From contig JAUPFN010000007.1 in NCBI GenBank assembly GCA_036924255.1, positions 38,059,414 through 38,123,413 on the forward strand: a DNA stretch of 64,000 nucleotides. The letters run 5' to 3'. Under the pieces are notes generated by a model. It made no database searches, had not been told where the DNA came from, and worked only from the letters and a program-made list of their open reading frames with translations. Both the position numbers and the translations under genes were made by a program. The number at the start of each line of letters is the position of its first letter. Position 1 is the first letter of the stretch. This document shows, piece by piece, positions 55,001 to 64,000 of this stretch. This stretch comes from Apodemia mormo. Its lineage: Eukaryota > Arthropoda > Insecta > Lepidoptera > Riodinidae.

Positions 55001-58000
55001 TCCATGGGCGGCGGTGATCACTTACCATCAGGTGCACCCCTGCTCGTTTGCCCGCTCTACTATAAAAAAACATGCACAATTCCTTCAGTCTTAATATTGT
55101 TAGTGTTGGTCCGGTCTCCTTTACAGAATAAACCTGTTATTCTAACCATTCTGTCGCATTGCGTGTATCGTCCCGAAGATATTAGCGCGCTAAAACCTTT
55201 TGACGTACCGCCAACCGCGCGATATAGCACAGGCAGTCCGAACGCTTGCGACGATAGTCGATAAAGTCGGTCACATCAGCATGTATCGCGTCATTGCGCG
55301 AAGCTTTGTGACGATAGAAGCAAATGCGGCCGCAGCATGACGGCAGTTTTTATAAGTCGAAAGATTGCCTACACATGTCACTACCGTCGCGACTTTTGGG
55401 TGATGTTCCGCATTGAAAGAAAGTGTCGGTGTAAAGATGAGAAAGGCATGCTCTCTTGGTTTGGACATGTAGAAAGAATGGTAGATGAAAGGTTAACAAA
55501 ACAGATATACAATGCGAATGTGGAAGGATGTAGGTATCGGTGAAGACCAATACTGACATACCATGATCAGATTGATCGAGTATTGTCCGAAAATAGTGTC
55601 AAGAGTCTTCGCAACCGGCGTGTGTGTATGAAGAGAGTGATGAATGTGGAGGAAGCGAGACAAGCCTGCAAGGATCGTGATGTATGGCATTCGGCTCTCT
55701 CTGCTTAACCCGTAAGGGATCGGACATGAAGATATGTATGTGGAGTTCCGCAGTCTCGTCTGGGTTTTGGTACCACCGCCTTACCTTATTCCTGCCGCAT
55801 AGTATAATTTGGTTCAGAGGTAGAGGTAGTTTACACTAATCAGGGAGATGTCAGATAAGAAAGAGTAAGAACAAGATTTTTCTACAAGATCTTGGGCCTA
55901 ATTCACGTAATTAAACGGCAATCGAGTCGGAGCGTTTAAGTTTAGGCTAAACTGGCGTTCGGCTTAACTAGCCTCAAAAAAGCTCGGTGTGCTCAGTAGA
56001 GCGAGACAGTACTTCCTGCCGGCTCATTGCTTGCAACTTTACAAAGCGCAAATTCGCCCTCACATGGAGTACTGTTCTCATCTCTGGGCGGGAGCTCCGC
56101 AGTATCAGCTTCTTCCACTTGATCGCATTCAGCGTAGAGCGGTTCGAATCGTTGAGGACCAAGCAGTCTCCAATCGGCTTGACTCCTTGGCTTTACGCAG
56201 AGATGTAAGTTCGCTTAGCATTTTTTCTCGCATCTATCCTGGAGAGTGTTCCGACGAACTGTTTGGATTGATCCCTGTTGTTGAATTTCATCGTCGGACA
56301 TCGCGACAAAACTCAAAAGTTCCAACCTCATCACCTCGATGTCTGGAAATCCACAACCGTGCGATTCTTTAGGCACTTCCTCCCACGCACTACTCCCCTT
56401 CCACGCACTACTCTTCTGTGGAATCAATTACCGGCGGGGGTGTTTCCGAACGGATACGACTAAGGCACCTTCTAGAAAAGAGCATACTCCTTAAAAAGCC
56501 GGCAACGCAGCTGCAAGACCTTTGGTGATGTGGCTGTCCATGGGCGGCGGTATTCACTTACCACCAGGTGAGCCTCCTGCTCATTTTTTCTTTAAAAAAA
56601 AGGATGCTTACACATTTTCTTACATATGCTGCGTCTTAGCACGTCTCGACGTTCTATCGTGTTTATGTGTGTGAAAGCTCTATGCGTATTCACTCGATTA
56701 CGTGAATTGGAGGGCTGATTCCAAAGTCCAATCTCTTTCGCAAAATAATGTGAATAATGTGAAATCGCAAAATTTTGTACCGAAGTTCAACAGGGGCGAT
56801 GCCGTGGCTTACAGCTAGCATATTATAGTAGTGAATTTTTTCATAAGAATAAACTTGACATTTCGAATATGTCACTATGCCCATATCTGAAAAAACGACA
56901 GAACCGATTTTGATGAAACTGTTTCCTAAGTTGAAATATACCCGATATAAATCAAAAGGAACATCTCGATAAACTTAGTCTCCGAGAAGTTTGTGGACAA
57001 ACGTATAATTACGAATTTTAGCACACATCCATGGACACTCATCATACTCAAATATTATCCAGTTCCAACAATATGACATACGTACAGGTCAAACTTTTTA
57101 CGCCTACCTTTGTTCGCCTTTTATGAGCTATTTCGCAGAAAGGAAAATGTCTTCTACATTAGCAATCAATACCGGATAAAAATTAATATTTTTTTTTTCT
57201 ATTACAGATCGACAACCCTGCATACAAGGGGGCATGGGTACACCCAGAAATTGACAACCCTGAGTACGTATCCGACCCGAACCTTTACAAACGTGATGAA
57301 CTCTGTTCTGTCGGTCTCGACTTATGGCAGGTCAAATCTGGCACCATCTTTGACAACTTCCTAATTACCGACGACCCGGAGGTAGCGAAAGAAAGAGGAG
57401 AAGCGCTTAAGAAGACACTAGAGGGTGAGAAGAAAATGAAGAGTGAACAGGATGAAGCGGAGAGGGAGAAAGAGAAGGCGGAGAAGCCTGATGATGAAGA
57501 CGATGATGAGGATCTGGATGATGAAGCGGGAGACGCGACGCCTATTGTAAGTTTAATATTTTTTTATTTAATTTAATATTTTACGTAAAATAATGCTGCT
57601 TTAATTATCTACCGTAAAATATCGAAGCCCCGTATTTTTGATGCTGGTAATTCGTAAATTAACAAGTGGAAGGTGGGAACCCTATTTGCCTATTTCTACC
57701 GCAATAGTGTTAATGTTTGACATTTAACAAGGTAGCTGTCGAACTTAGGTATGTGGTATGAGGTCCCTACATCTATGGTTTCTAAAGGTGTAAAAATATC
57801 TCTTATCAGGAGAAACGTCTGCTTTTATTTGCTATCCATTAATATAAAGAAACAAATCCGCGGCTACATATATCGGGCTACCGCAAAGTATCGCGCTAGC
57901 ACGATGTATCGGGCTATCGCGGAACTGCATCGCGATGGGCCTTGACGTGTCACTGCAGTGGGCGTCAAACTGCGGTCCGCATGTGATATTTGTACGGCTC

Positions 58001-59248
58001 ACGACAAAGAAACAATAATATAATTACGATAAACAGTAATAATTGCAAACTATGAATTACCCGCAGACATAATATATTTAGGTAATTTCATGTATAAGCC
58101 GTATTGTGATATTGACCTAGTGTGTCGCCGTATGCTATTTATATTTTTCAATGGTAGAAAAAATACCATATTATGACTTTTTATGTTTATGTTTATTTCG
58201 TAATCTTTGGGTGAATGAAATACAGTATACCGTAGCATAAAATTAAAGAATTTAAGAAACGAATGTTTCTGAATTAAGAAGTTGAGAAGAAAATAATTTA
58301 AGGAATGTTACAAAATTCTTGTTTGTTTTGTCGTGGACCGCACTAATAAGCCCTGCCCAGTGATATTATATGATGATGCCCATATGATGCCCAGTGATAT
58401 TATAATGTGATTTTGACGTAAGTAATTATCTCAATGTAGTTTGTGATATCGTGCTAGCGCGATACTTCGCCGTAGGTAGGTCAAAGCTGGCACAGGATGT
58501 CTTAACTAACGACATATTGTATTTTTATACTGTCAATAATTTCGTGGCTACATATATCGAATATGTAGCCAGTTAGTAATCTGTAGTTAGTTCCGTAATC
58601 GGGTATCAGGGATTATAACTGTATTTATCACAGATCTTATCGTTTTTTTATATTAAAAAAACAAACAAGAAGAAGGCTTTCTTGATGGAAAAAGATACCA
58701 ATCGCCTATAGACATCTGAACAATGTTTCTGGTGTGGTATTTCTTATGTAATACCTTATCAGGAAGTTTCGAAGATGTCTTGTAGAGATAACCAGTTTCT
58801 AGTAGGCATGGATCTTTTAACAATTAACATGTTAAATTTCGTCCTAAATTCTTATTAACATTTAACAATCGCTATTCATATGATTAACTGTTATTTTTAT
58901 TACCACTAAAAATATCACTAAAAGTAATGAATGATAATATACTGCACGTACTGTTAATGAAAAATAACTATACTGCTAATACTGTGAGCTAAATAATAGT
59001 GTTGTTATATAAATAGGGTTGTTGTTAATAATATAGTTTGACCATTGACATGTTGGGAAATTAAAAAGTCTATTATATATTATAACTAGCGTATATGAAT
59101 AACTGTTAAAACAAAACTGAGTTTAACAATTGCACTGTTAATCTAAGTTAACAATAATTTCCATGCCTAGTCCATAGATATTCTTTTGTAAAGGAGCTAT
59201 GGTAACATTTATGTTTTTTGTTCACAGGAGGAGCACGACGAGTTGTAA
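44269..59248 (+). CDS. Crt: Calreticulin, ER calcium-binding lectin chaperone
   Basis: Seven coding exons: 44269-44356, 44482-44586, 45003-45238, 48886-49083, 50276-50485, 57208-57546, 59228-59248; all GT..AG and in frame, 398 residues. Residues 1-19 (MKSLVLFFASLLALYSVNC) are a signal peptide. The N-domain carries signature 1, KHEQDIDCGGGYLKVF (98-113), and signature 2, IMFGPDICG, with the conserved disulphide pair C105 and C137. The P-domain has three KPEDWD repeats (exon 5) followed by three GxWxxxxIDNPxY repeats across exons 5 and 6. The C-domain is Glu/Asp/Lys-rich (low-affinity calcium store), and the tail EEHDEL gives HDEL retrieval to the ER. It binds monoglucosylated glycoproteins and calcium in the ER lumen; in insects it is also reported on haemocytes. 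Introns 3 and 5 are long and transposon-filled. Confidence 0.97.
45822..46120. mobile_element. hAT-like MITE with perfect 8-bp target duplication
   Basis: Ends CAGGGCTGTCCAA and TTGGACAGCTCTG, flanked by ATTTAGTA on both sides (45814-45821, 46121-46128). 299 bp, non-coding. Confidence 0.85.
46821..47016. repeat. Long foldback element
   Basis: Arms 46821-46886 and 46951-47016, 66 bp each, about 58 matching, around a 64-base centre. TGGCAATTTTGACTT precedes the left arm and recurs in the centre. Confidence 0.85.
47365..47740 (+). mobile_element. SINE family A, diverged full-length
   Basis: GTGTTGGTCAGGGCCCCTTTA head, CATCAGGAGAACCATTTACTT then TTTGCTATCTTATAAAAAAA tail. Confidence 0.75.
49208..49488 (+). 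mobile_element. SINE family A, internally deleted
   Basis: Head CTGTGTTCCAGGCTTCCTTTG, then GTCGTGTTTTGGTTTGGAGG and the tail GTTTGCTATCTTATGCCATAAAAAAA; the centre is missing. Confidence 0.7.
50005..50185 (-). mobile_element. tRNA-derived SINE
   Basis: On the minus strand the head reads CTGCGGTCTAGTGGTCCAATG (A-box-like GGTCTAGTGG) and GGTTTGATTCCCAGAC (B box), followed by a body through GGAATTCCAAAATAT. Confidence 0.65.
51449..51760 (-). mobile_element. Helitron-like element, family B
   Basis: CTAG at 51449 and TATAGA ending at 51760; same body as 28835-29164. Confidence 0.65.
52024..52083. repeat. (TA)n microsatellite
   Basis: 60 bp, merging directly into the family B element end. Confidence 0.95.
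52081..52393 (-). mobile_element. Helitron-like element, family B, CTAG end eroded
   Basis: Starts ATAGCTGTTGCCAGCGACTT where siblings have CTAG; ends TATAGA at 52393. Confidence 0.6.
52736..52965 (-). repeat. Helitron-like dispersed repeat, family D
   Basis: Matches 26885-27115: TTTTTCCGGAGTAAAAAGTA, CCTATGTGCTAGGCAAGGTC, CATCCATCCATCCAAACTTA. Confidence 0.5.
53326..53362 (+). repeat. Family C Helitron-like 3' terminus
   Basis: GGCAGAACAACGTTTGCCG and GGTCAGCTAG, directly followed by the next element. Confidence 0.6.
53363..53629 (+). mobile_element. Helitron-like element abutting the previous one
   Basis: Starts TCCATACTAATATTAG and ends GCGCGGGTCAGCTAG before T. Hairpin-capable GCAGGCGAAGCTGC lies about 17 bases before the end. 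Body GTCTGTCTGACTGTC.. TTTTCATGAAATTTGGCA. Confidence 0.6.
54155..54342 (+). mobile_element. SINE family A piece containing a 20-bp-arm palindrome
   Basis: AAAGCCAGTAGACTTATGCA 54183-54202 is followed eight bases later by its exact complement 54211-54230; the SINE tail then resumes (ATTAACATCTTTGGTGT to TTGCTATCTTATGAT). Confidence 0.7.
54850..55070 (+). repeat. LINE 3' end fragment (Jockey/CR1 group)
   Basis: CTCGCACTACTCCTTTGTGG matches 56395-56415, then TTTCCGAACGGATACGACTT and the 3' tail CACTTACCATCAGGTGCACC..CTGCTCGTTTGCC..CTATAAAAAAA. Confidence 0.7.
55103..55805 (+). mobile_element. SINE family A split by other insertions
   Basis: Head GTTGGTCCGGTCTCCTTTAC at 55106, middle CACTACCGTCGCGACTTTTG at 55380, resumption GTTCCGCAGTCTCGTCTGGG at 55745 to TTATTCCTGCCGCATAG. 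GTTCCGCA occurs on both sides of the inner LINE piece, which looks like its target duplication. Confidence 0.55.
55418..55742 (+). pseudogene. LINE-like C-terminal fragment
   Basis: Frame MLSWFGHVERMVDERLTKQI is the familiar WxGHVxRM segment at the C-terminus of many insect non-LTR reverse transcriptases; after a stop the same sense continues with RNRRVCMKRVMNVEEARQAC and DRDVWHSAL. 5'-truncated and dead. Confidence 0.6.
55965..56597 (+). pseudogene. LINE reverse transcriptase C-terminal fragment (Jockey/CR1 group)
   Basis: Frame 55989-56372 includes YKAQIRPHMEYCSHLWAGAP, RAVRIVEDQAVSNRLDSLAL and a region ending EFHRRTSRQN. A frameshift near 56330 leads to TTLLWNQLPAGVFPNGYD. The 3' end is CACTTACCACCAGGTGAGCC..CTGCTCATT then A-rich. 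TTCCCACGCACTACTCC is duplicated at 56370-56402. Confidence 0.8.
57670..57850 (+). repeat. SINE family A, diverged 3' half
   Basis: TTGCCTATTTCTACCGCAAT, AAGGTAGCTGTCGAACTTAG, CTTATCAGGAGAAACGTCTGC, TTTGCTATCCATTAATATAAA. Confidence 0.6.
57885..58476. repeat. Possible terminal-inverted-repeat element
   Basis: GCAAAGTATCGCGCTAGCAC..GAT near 57885-57907 is inverted at 58448-58476 (ATCGTGCTAGCGCGATACTT). The ends are not sharply defined and no target duplication is clear. Confidence 0.35.
58670..58790 (-). repeat. SINE family A, tail fragment
   Basis: ACAAACAAGAAGAAGGCTTT, TTGATGGAAAAAGATACC, CGCCTATAGACATCTG. Confidence 0.6.
58803..59169. mobile_element. hAT-like MITE, old
   Basis: Inverted ends TAGGCATGGATCTTTTAACA and the complement of TGTTAAC..TTTCCATGCCTA; the 8-base flanks GTTTCTAG and GTCCATAG agree at five positions, as for a decayed duplication. 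Confidence 0.5.
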
Positions 59249-60384
<1,136 letters not shown>

Positions 60385-60462
60385 CAGATGGTCTTCCTAG
60401 TAGGAAGAGATAACCGTCGCCTATGACCACCACCAAAGATGATATGTCACTTTCATTGATAT

Positions 60463-61250
60463 AGAAAACCCAAGATGCAGTCTCGAACAAAACTGACACT
60501 CAAAACTGTTCTTAATTTCACACAAGTAGTTATAGATATGGCAAAAACATATATCTTTGCATATCCAACCCTAAGCGCAAGCTTTATAGTTGTTTTTACA
60601 AAGCAATGTACAAAAATTATAAAATTGACAGTTTTGCGACCGACGCGATTCTATTTGAAATGAGCGCACAATTTTAAATTGTTCGCTCATTTTTTGGGGA
60701 CGTTTTTGAGACACAGGCCTTTTGCAGACGACGGGGCGGGGCGGGCTTTTTGTCCGCGAAGCAATAAAGACCGCGTCTGCCCGTCGATGTCTGCAGCTGC
60801 CCTCACCGCGTACACAAAGCACACGACGGGCGGAGGCAGTCATTTCAGGACGTTCCCATACTGCTGGATTATAAATTATTTGGCATATTTGGTACCACAA
60901 TTTCTTTTTTTTCATGTACGTTATGATCTTTTCTGCACTTCAGCAATTAAATCATCTACATCGATGACGTCCATCACTAAAAAGCGCGTGGCGCGGACTG
61001 AGCTAGCCGCCCCGCGCCGCCGTCTACGTTACCTACTGCATATAAACTGGTTTGTGTGATTCACGGCGGGCAGCCGCGGACATGCCGCGCCGCCGGTGTC
61101 CGCCGGGCACCTGCGGCGCGGTGTTTTTGCCCTCTGTGTGCGTTGGTAATATAGGATTCCCTTTGTGCTATCGTTAGCGGCGAAATTGACCGGCCCGCCC
61201 CGCCCCGTCGTGTGCCTAGCGCCTGATTGTGTATCTTGGATTTTTTATAT
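60463..61250 (+). mobile_element. MITE family M, long copy with GC-rich insert
   Basis: Left end ATATAGAAAACCCAAGATGC, right end GTGTATCTTGGATTTTTTAT. The first 250 bp match the short copy at 17560 (minus strand). The extra sequence 60715-61224 is GC-rich and has its own inverted ends. Confidence 0.7.
60715..61224. mobile_element. GC-rich 510-bp segment with 32-bp inverted ends
   Basis: Left end AGGC..GCAGACGACGGGGCGGGG (60715-60746), right end complementary (61193-61224), 19 bases in a row exact. The interior has many CpGs. No coding frame is convincing. Confidence 0.6.
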
Positions 61251-61369
61251 CATTGGTCACTTTAATAAATTCGCCGACTAACTCTCAACCATGAAATATT
61301 AGGTACAGCTTCATGCTCCCAACCAGAACATGACTATGTCGACCAATTACTTTATTGACAGGAAAAGGA

Positions 61370-61502
61370 AAGGTAGTATTACTAATTCCGGGCATTGCAG
61401 AACTCCACGACCTAGTAGTCACAATGGTAGTGATTGGTTTGACAGGCCATTCGCTTTTTACGAACTGCCTGGCAGAAGGGCCCGCTTTAGGTGGGACCCG
61501 GA
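61370..61502 (-). repeat. SINE family A, head portion
   Basis: GCATTGCAGAACTCCACGACC, CTAGTAGTCACAATGGTAGTG, CGCTTTTTACGAACTGCCTGG, ending GGTGGGACCCGGACATAA. Confidence 0.65.
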
Positions 61503-61516
61503 CATAAGTTGACTAA

Positions 61517-61714
61517 AGGTGAACGCACACTTATCCGAGCCGAACGCGTCGAACGAAACGAATTTTAGATTTTGTATATAAAATCTCATGAATTCGATGT
61601 CGATTCGACGCGGGTAAGTGTGCGAGGTTTCATGCGATTTCATATACAGAATTCTAAAATTCTTTTCGTTCGACTCGTTCGGCACGTTCGGCTCTAATAA
61701 GTGTGCGTTCACCT
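61517..61714. mobile_element. PIF/Harbinger-like MITE, 198 bp
   Basis: Ends AGGTGAACGCACACTTAT..GAGCCGAACG and the complement; TAA on both sides (61514-61516, 61715-61717). Confidence 0.75.
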
Positions 61715-61824
61715 TAATTAGGAACATGCTGTATCCTCTCTTCCCTTCTGAACTGTTAGTCAAAGCAATTTCTTGTTACGTATCTACTTAACATTTTTAC
61801 CGTACGGATTTTATAAAATCATAC

Positions 61825-62020
61825 TAGCTTACTTGCGCTGCTTTGCCTACGGGTAAATTAACATGTCTTTCATACAGACTTCAATCCTTTTTCAAGCCCC
61901 TCAGGGGTCGATTTTAGATAAAAAGTGAGCCCACGTTTTAACGCGGCACTATCGCCAAATTTCATCAAAATCGGTTTAGCGTTTTAGGGCCGAAGGCGTA
62001 ACAGACTCGCATTTATAATG
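61825..62020 (+). repeat. Lepidopteran-type dispersed repeat
   Basis: CTAGCTTACTTGCGCTGCTT, TTCAAGCCCCTCAGGGGTCG, CAAATTTCATCAAAATCGG, CTCGCATTTATAATGTTGG; the layout is that of Helitron-like fragments elsewhere here. Confidence 0.45.
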
Positions 62021-62091
62021 TTGGTATGAATGATAAAAAAGGTACATTATTGAACAACGGAAATAGGAGAAACCTTAAAAAACCGGCTTTA

Positions 62092-62118
62092 GGGAAATGG
62101 TCGCAGGTTCAAATCCCG
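62092..62118 (+). repeat. tRNA-like B-box remnant
   Basis: GGTCGCAGGTTCAAATCCCG is a good pol III B box; a convincing A box and cloverleaf are lacking, so a SINE head remnant is more likely than a tRNA gene. Confidence 0.35.
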
Positions 62119-62818
62119 CGTTTATATATTTCTTTGTTGTTTTTAAGGTATTTTCAGTTTCCAAAGCCCGGGCTGAGTGCTATAACACAAACAATAATTG
62201 GAAATAGGAGAGTCCGTGCTGGCAACCAAGGAATTATATTTGTTCTGTATTGGTAATCATAATAGAAGCCGCTTTGTAACAAAAGGTACGACACGGCCTA
62301 GAACACGCTTTTTGCCTCGAGATCTAGGACTTCTAGGATCTAGGACCCGGAAAGAGGAAGTCGTTTGCTGCAGTTGTGTTAAAATTATTTCGAAATGAAC
62401 CAAAGTTGTTAGTCCATATGACCGTTAAATAACTGTAAACCTGTTCTTTTTGGCGAGCAGAGTGCTCAGCCAAAGATTAATTTAAATAGGTTTAGAGCCC
62501 GTCCTAAGGGTGTCTCCTGTGAGACCGGACCTCGACCTAGGGCAGTTTCTCTACAATAAGTGGGTGTGTTAGTAGCATCACGATTTCACTATTTACGATA
62601 TTATATCTGTAATAGGGAACGACATTATTGAAATAAACGTCGATACTTTGTTCGATGTAATATTAAATCGCTCGGTTACTTCGATGTTAATGATGTTTTG
62701 TGAAATATATCGATATTTCCAAAAAAATGATTGTTCCGCAATGAACATGTTTAAACCAAAAAAAATACACTAGTGTTTGTTAGGTCACTGTTCTAACAGC
62801 CCACAAGAAAAACACAGA

Positions 62819-62841
62819 AGTGTGTGTGTGTGTGTGTGTGT
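62819..62841. repeat. (TG)n microsatellite
   Basis: Short GT run. Confidence 0.9.
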
Positions 62842-63361
62842 TGTGTGTTGGTTATTGGTAGAAAGGTTAGTGTTAGTGTGTGTTTTTGTGTATTAAGACT
62901 TGACTACAGATCATCGATACATATCGTCCATCGCTAACTTGTAGAACGCGGCAACTCTCTCTAGTGATAAGGAACGATCCGTGAAATGCACCCGCACTTT
63001 GCTACGACATAAATAGTGTATTACTCTACTAGTGTCGGCTATATCAGTTGAAACATTTCTTTTTTAACCGAATTCCTAAAGGAGTTTATCATTTGGGCTG
63101 CGTTTCTTTTATATTTGACAGTAATAGTAGCGATCTGGAAATTTATGGACTTAGCAAAAATTAAGCTGCTAAGTCGATGACGTCACGATGAATTCAAGGT
63201 CAAGGTTATTTGGATAAGGTCATTGGCCGGTGATGTCACCACTCATTCAATGTCAAGATGACATCGGGCTGATACGGACTATAGATAGCTATAGATATTT
63301 AGTTGTGACACAATATTAGTTCATGACTTTTATGATAATGTTTCGGAAGTTATTCCTCCAT

Positions 63362-64000
63362 GAAAAAAAATTATATAAAAAATATATTTCAAATATAAAA
63401 ATTTTATATTTTAAATATATAAAAAATACATGAAAAATATATAAATTATATATCAAAATATATAAATTTTATAAAAAAAATATATTTTTAGTATACAACT
63501 TTTGGCCGTTTTAAGTATATATTGTATATATTTTGAATATAAATAAAAAATATATAGAATATATTTTGAAATATATAAAATTTATATTTATCAAAACATA
63601 GATAACATATATAATAAATATACCTTCAGACTCATGAAAAATGAAAGTACATAGATATAAAAAAAATATATAAAAAATATATCTTTAAGTATATAAAAAA
63701 AATATATTTTTTTTACATTTTAAATATATATTTTATAGTGGTTATATTTTAAATATATTTTTTTTATATCTATGTACTTTCATTTTTCATGAGCCTGAAG
63801 ATATATTTGATATATATGTTATTTATATTTTGATAAATATACATTTTATATATTTCAAAATATATTCTATAAATATTTTATTTATATTCAAAATATATAC
63901 AATATATACTTAAAACGGCCAAAAGTTGTATACTAAAAATATATTTTTTTTATAAAATTTATATATTTTGATATATAATTTATATATTTTTATGTATTTT
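63362..64000. repeat. Very long AT-rich palindrome, cut by the window end
   Basis: Left arm about 63425-63680 and right arm about 63745-64000 are about 95 percent complementary around a centre near 63712. Anchor: ACTTTTGGCCGTTTTAAG at about 63498 and its complement at about 63910. The left side continues to about 63362, so the right arm should extend some 60 bases past the window. Confidence 0.9.

Larger units (their letters stand above)
50486..57207 (+). other. Calreticulin intron 5, transposon graveyard
   Basis: 6.7 kb between exons 5 and 6, with GTATGA donor and TATTACAG acceptor. It holds Helitron-like copies (51449, 52081, 53363), a (TA)n tract, SINE pieces and LINE fragments. The interval 50690-51440 has a minus-strand frame (50692-51057) that I do not recognise. 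Confidence 0.8.
57547..59227 (+). other. Calreticulin intron 6
   Basis: GTAAGT donor, TTCACAG acceptor. Contains SINE pieces, an inverted pair at 57885/58448 and a hAT-like MITE. CCCAGTGATATTATA is duplicated at 58356 and 58390. Confidence 0.8.

Noticed and set aside
60679..61059. 126-residue frame in the GC-rich segment
   Set aside because: Biased composition without domain features; it crosses the border of the inverted-repeat insert.
62092..62118. tRNA gene
   Set aside because: B-box-like text only; no paired acceptor stem, anticodon arm or A box at the right distance.

Overview
The window is eukaryotic, AT-rich, intron-rich insect DNA. Several marks point to Lepidoptera: two conserved genes split by long transposon-filled introns, butterfly/moth-type short repeats with A-tails, Helitron-like elements ending in CTAG, and mariner relatives. 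I cannot name the species.

Two host genes are well supported, both on the + strand. The first is nucleostemin (Ns1/GNL3), nine coding exons from 9442 to 29658, 577 residues, a circularly permuted nucleolar GTPase of ribosome biogenesis. The second is calreticulin, seven coding exons from 44269 to 59248, 398 residues, with a signal peptide, both calreticulin signatures, three plus three P-domain repeats and a C-terminal HDEL. All splice junctions I propose are GT..AG and keep frame. A third, weaker host signal is an orphan THAP-like first exon at 7830.

Almost everything else is mobile DNA. Region by region: 1-9441 holds nested LINE, SINE and AT-rich repeats. Ns1 intron 2 carries a young, apparently intact Ty3/Gypsy element (11444-17158) whose gag and pol overlap at a textbook -1 frameshift signal. 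Ns1 intron 5 holds a perfect 72-bp palindrome and a dead mariner inside an older repeat. Ns1 intron 8 holds Helitron-like copies and a CCGGTTTAA minisatellite. The intergenic stretch 29659-44268 contains several SINEs, a second Gypsy-type element with identical LTRs but a substituted RT motif and a missing integrase core (34409-39109), and a DD41D mariner-like transposon with about 625-bp inverted repeats (40330-43127). Just upstream of calreticulin is a nested hairpin block rich in ACGT cores. Calreticulin introns 3, 5 and 6 carry hAT-like and foldback MITEs, Helitron-like copies, and LINE fragments. Downstream are Harbinger-like MITEs, a MITE interrupted by a GC-rich inverted-repeat insert, and a very long AT-rich palindrome that runs off the window end.

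The two host genes are unrelated in function and there is no operon logic. What links the window is repeat biology: one SINE family occurs roughly 18 times and has a 3' end resembling that of a LINE also present here. Helitron-like ends abut three of the four long (TA)n tracts. Repeat coordinates marked approximate were judged by eye from similarity between copies, not by alignment software.
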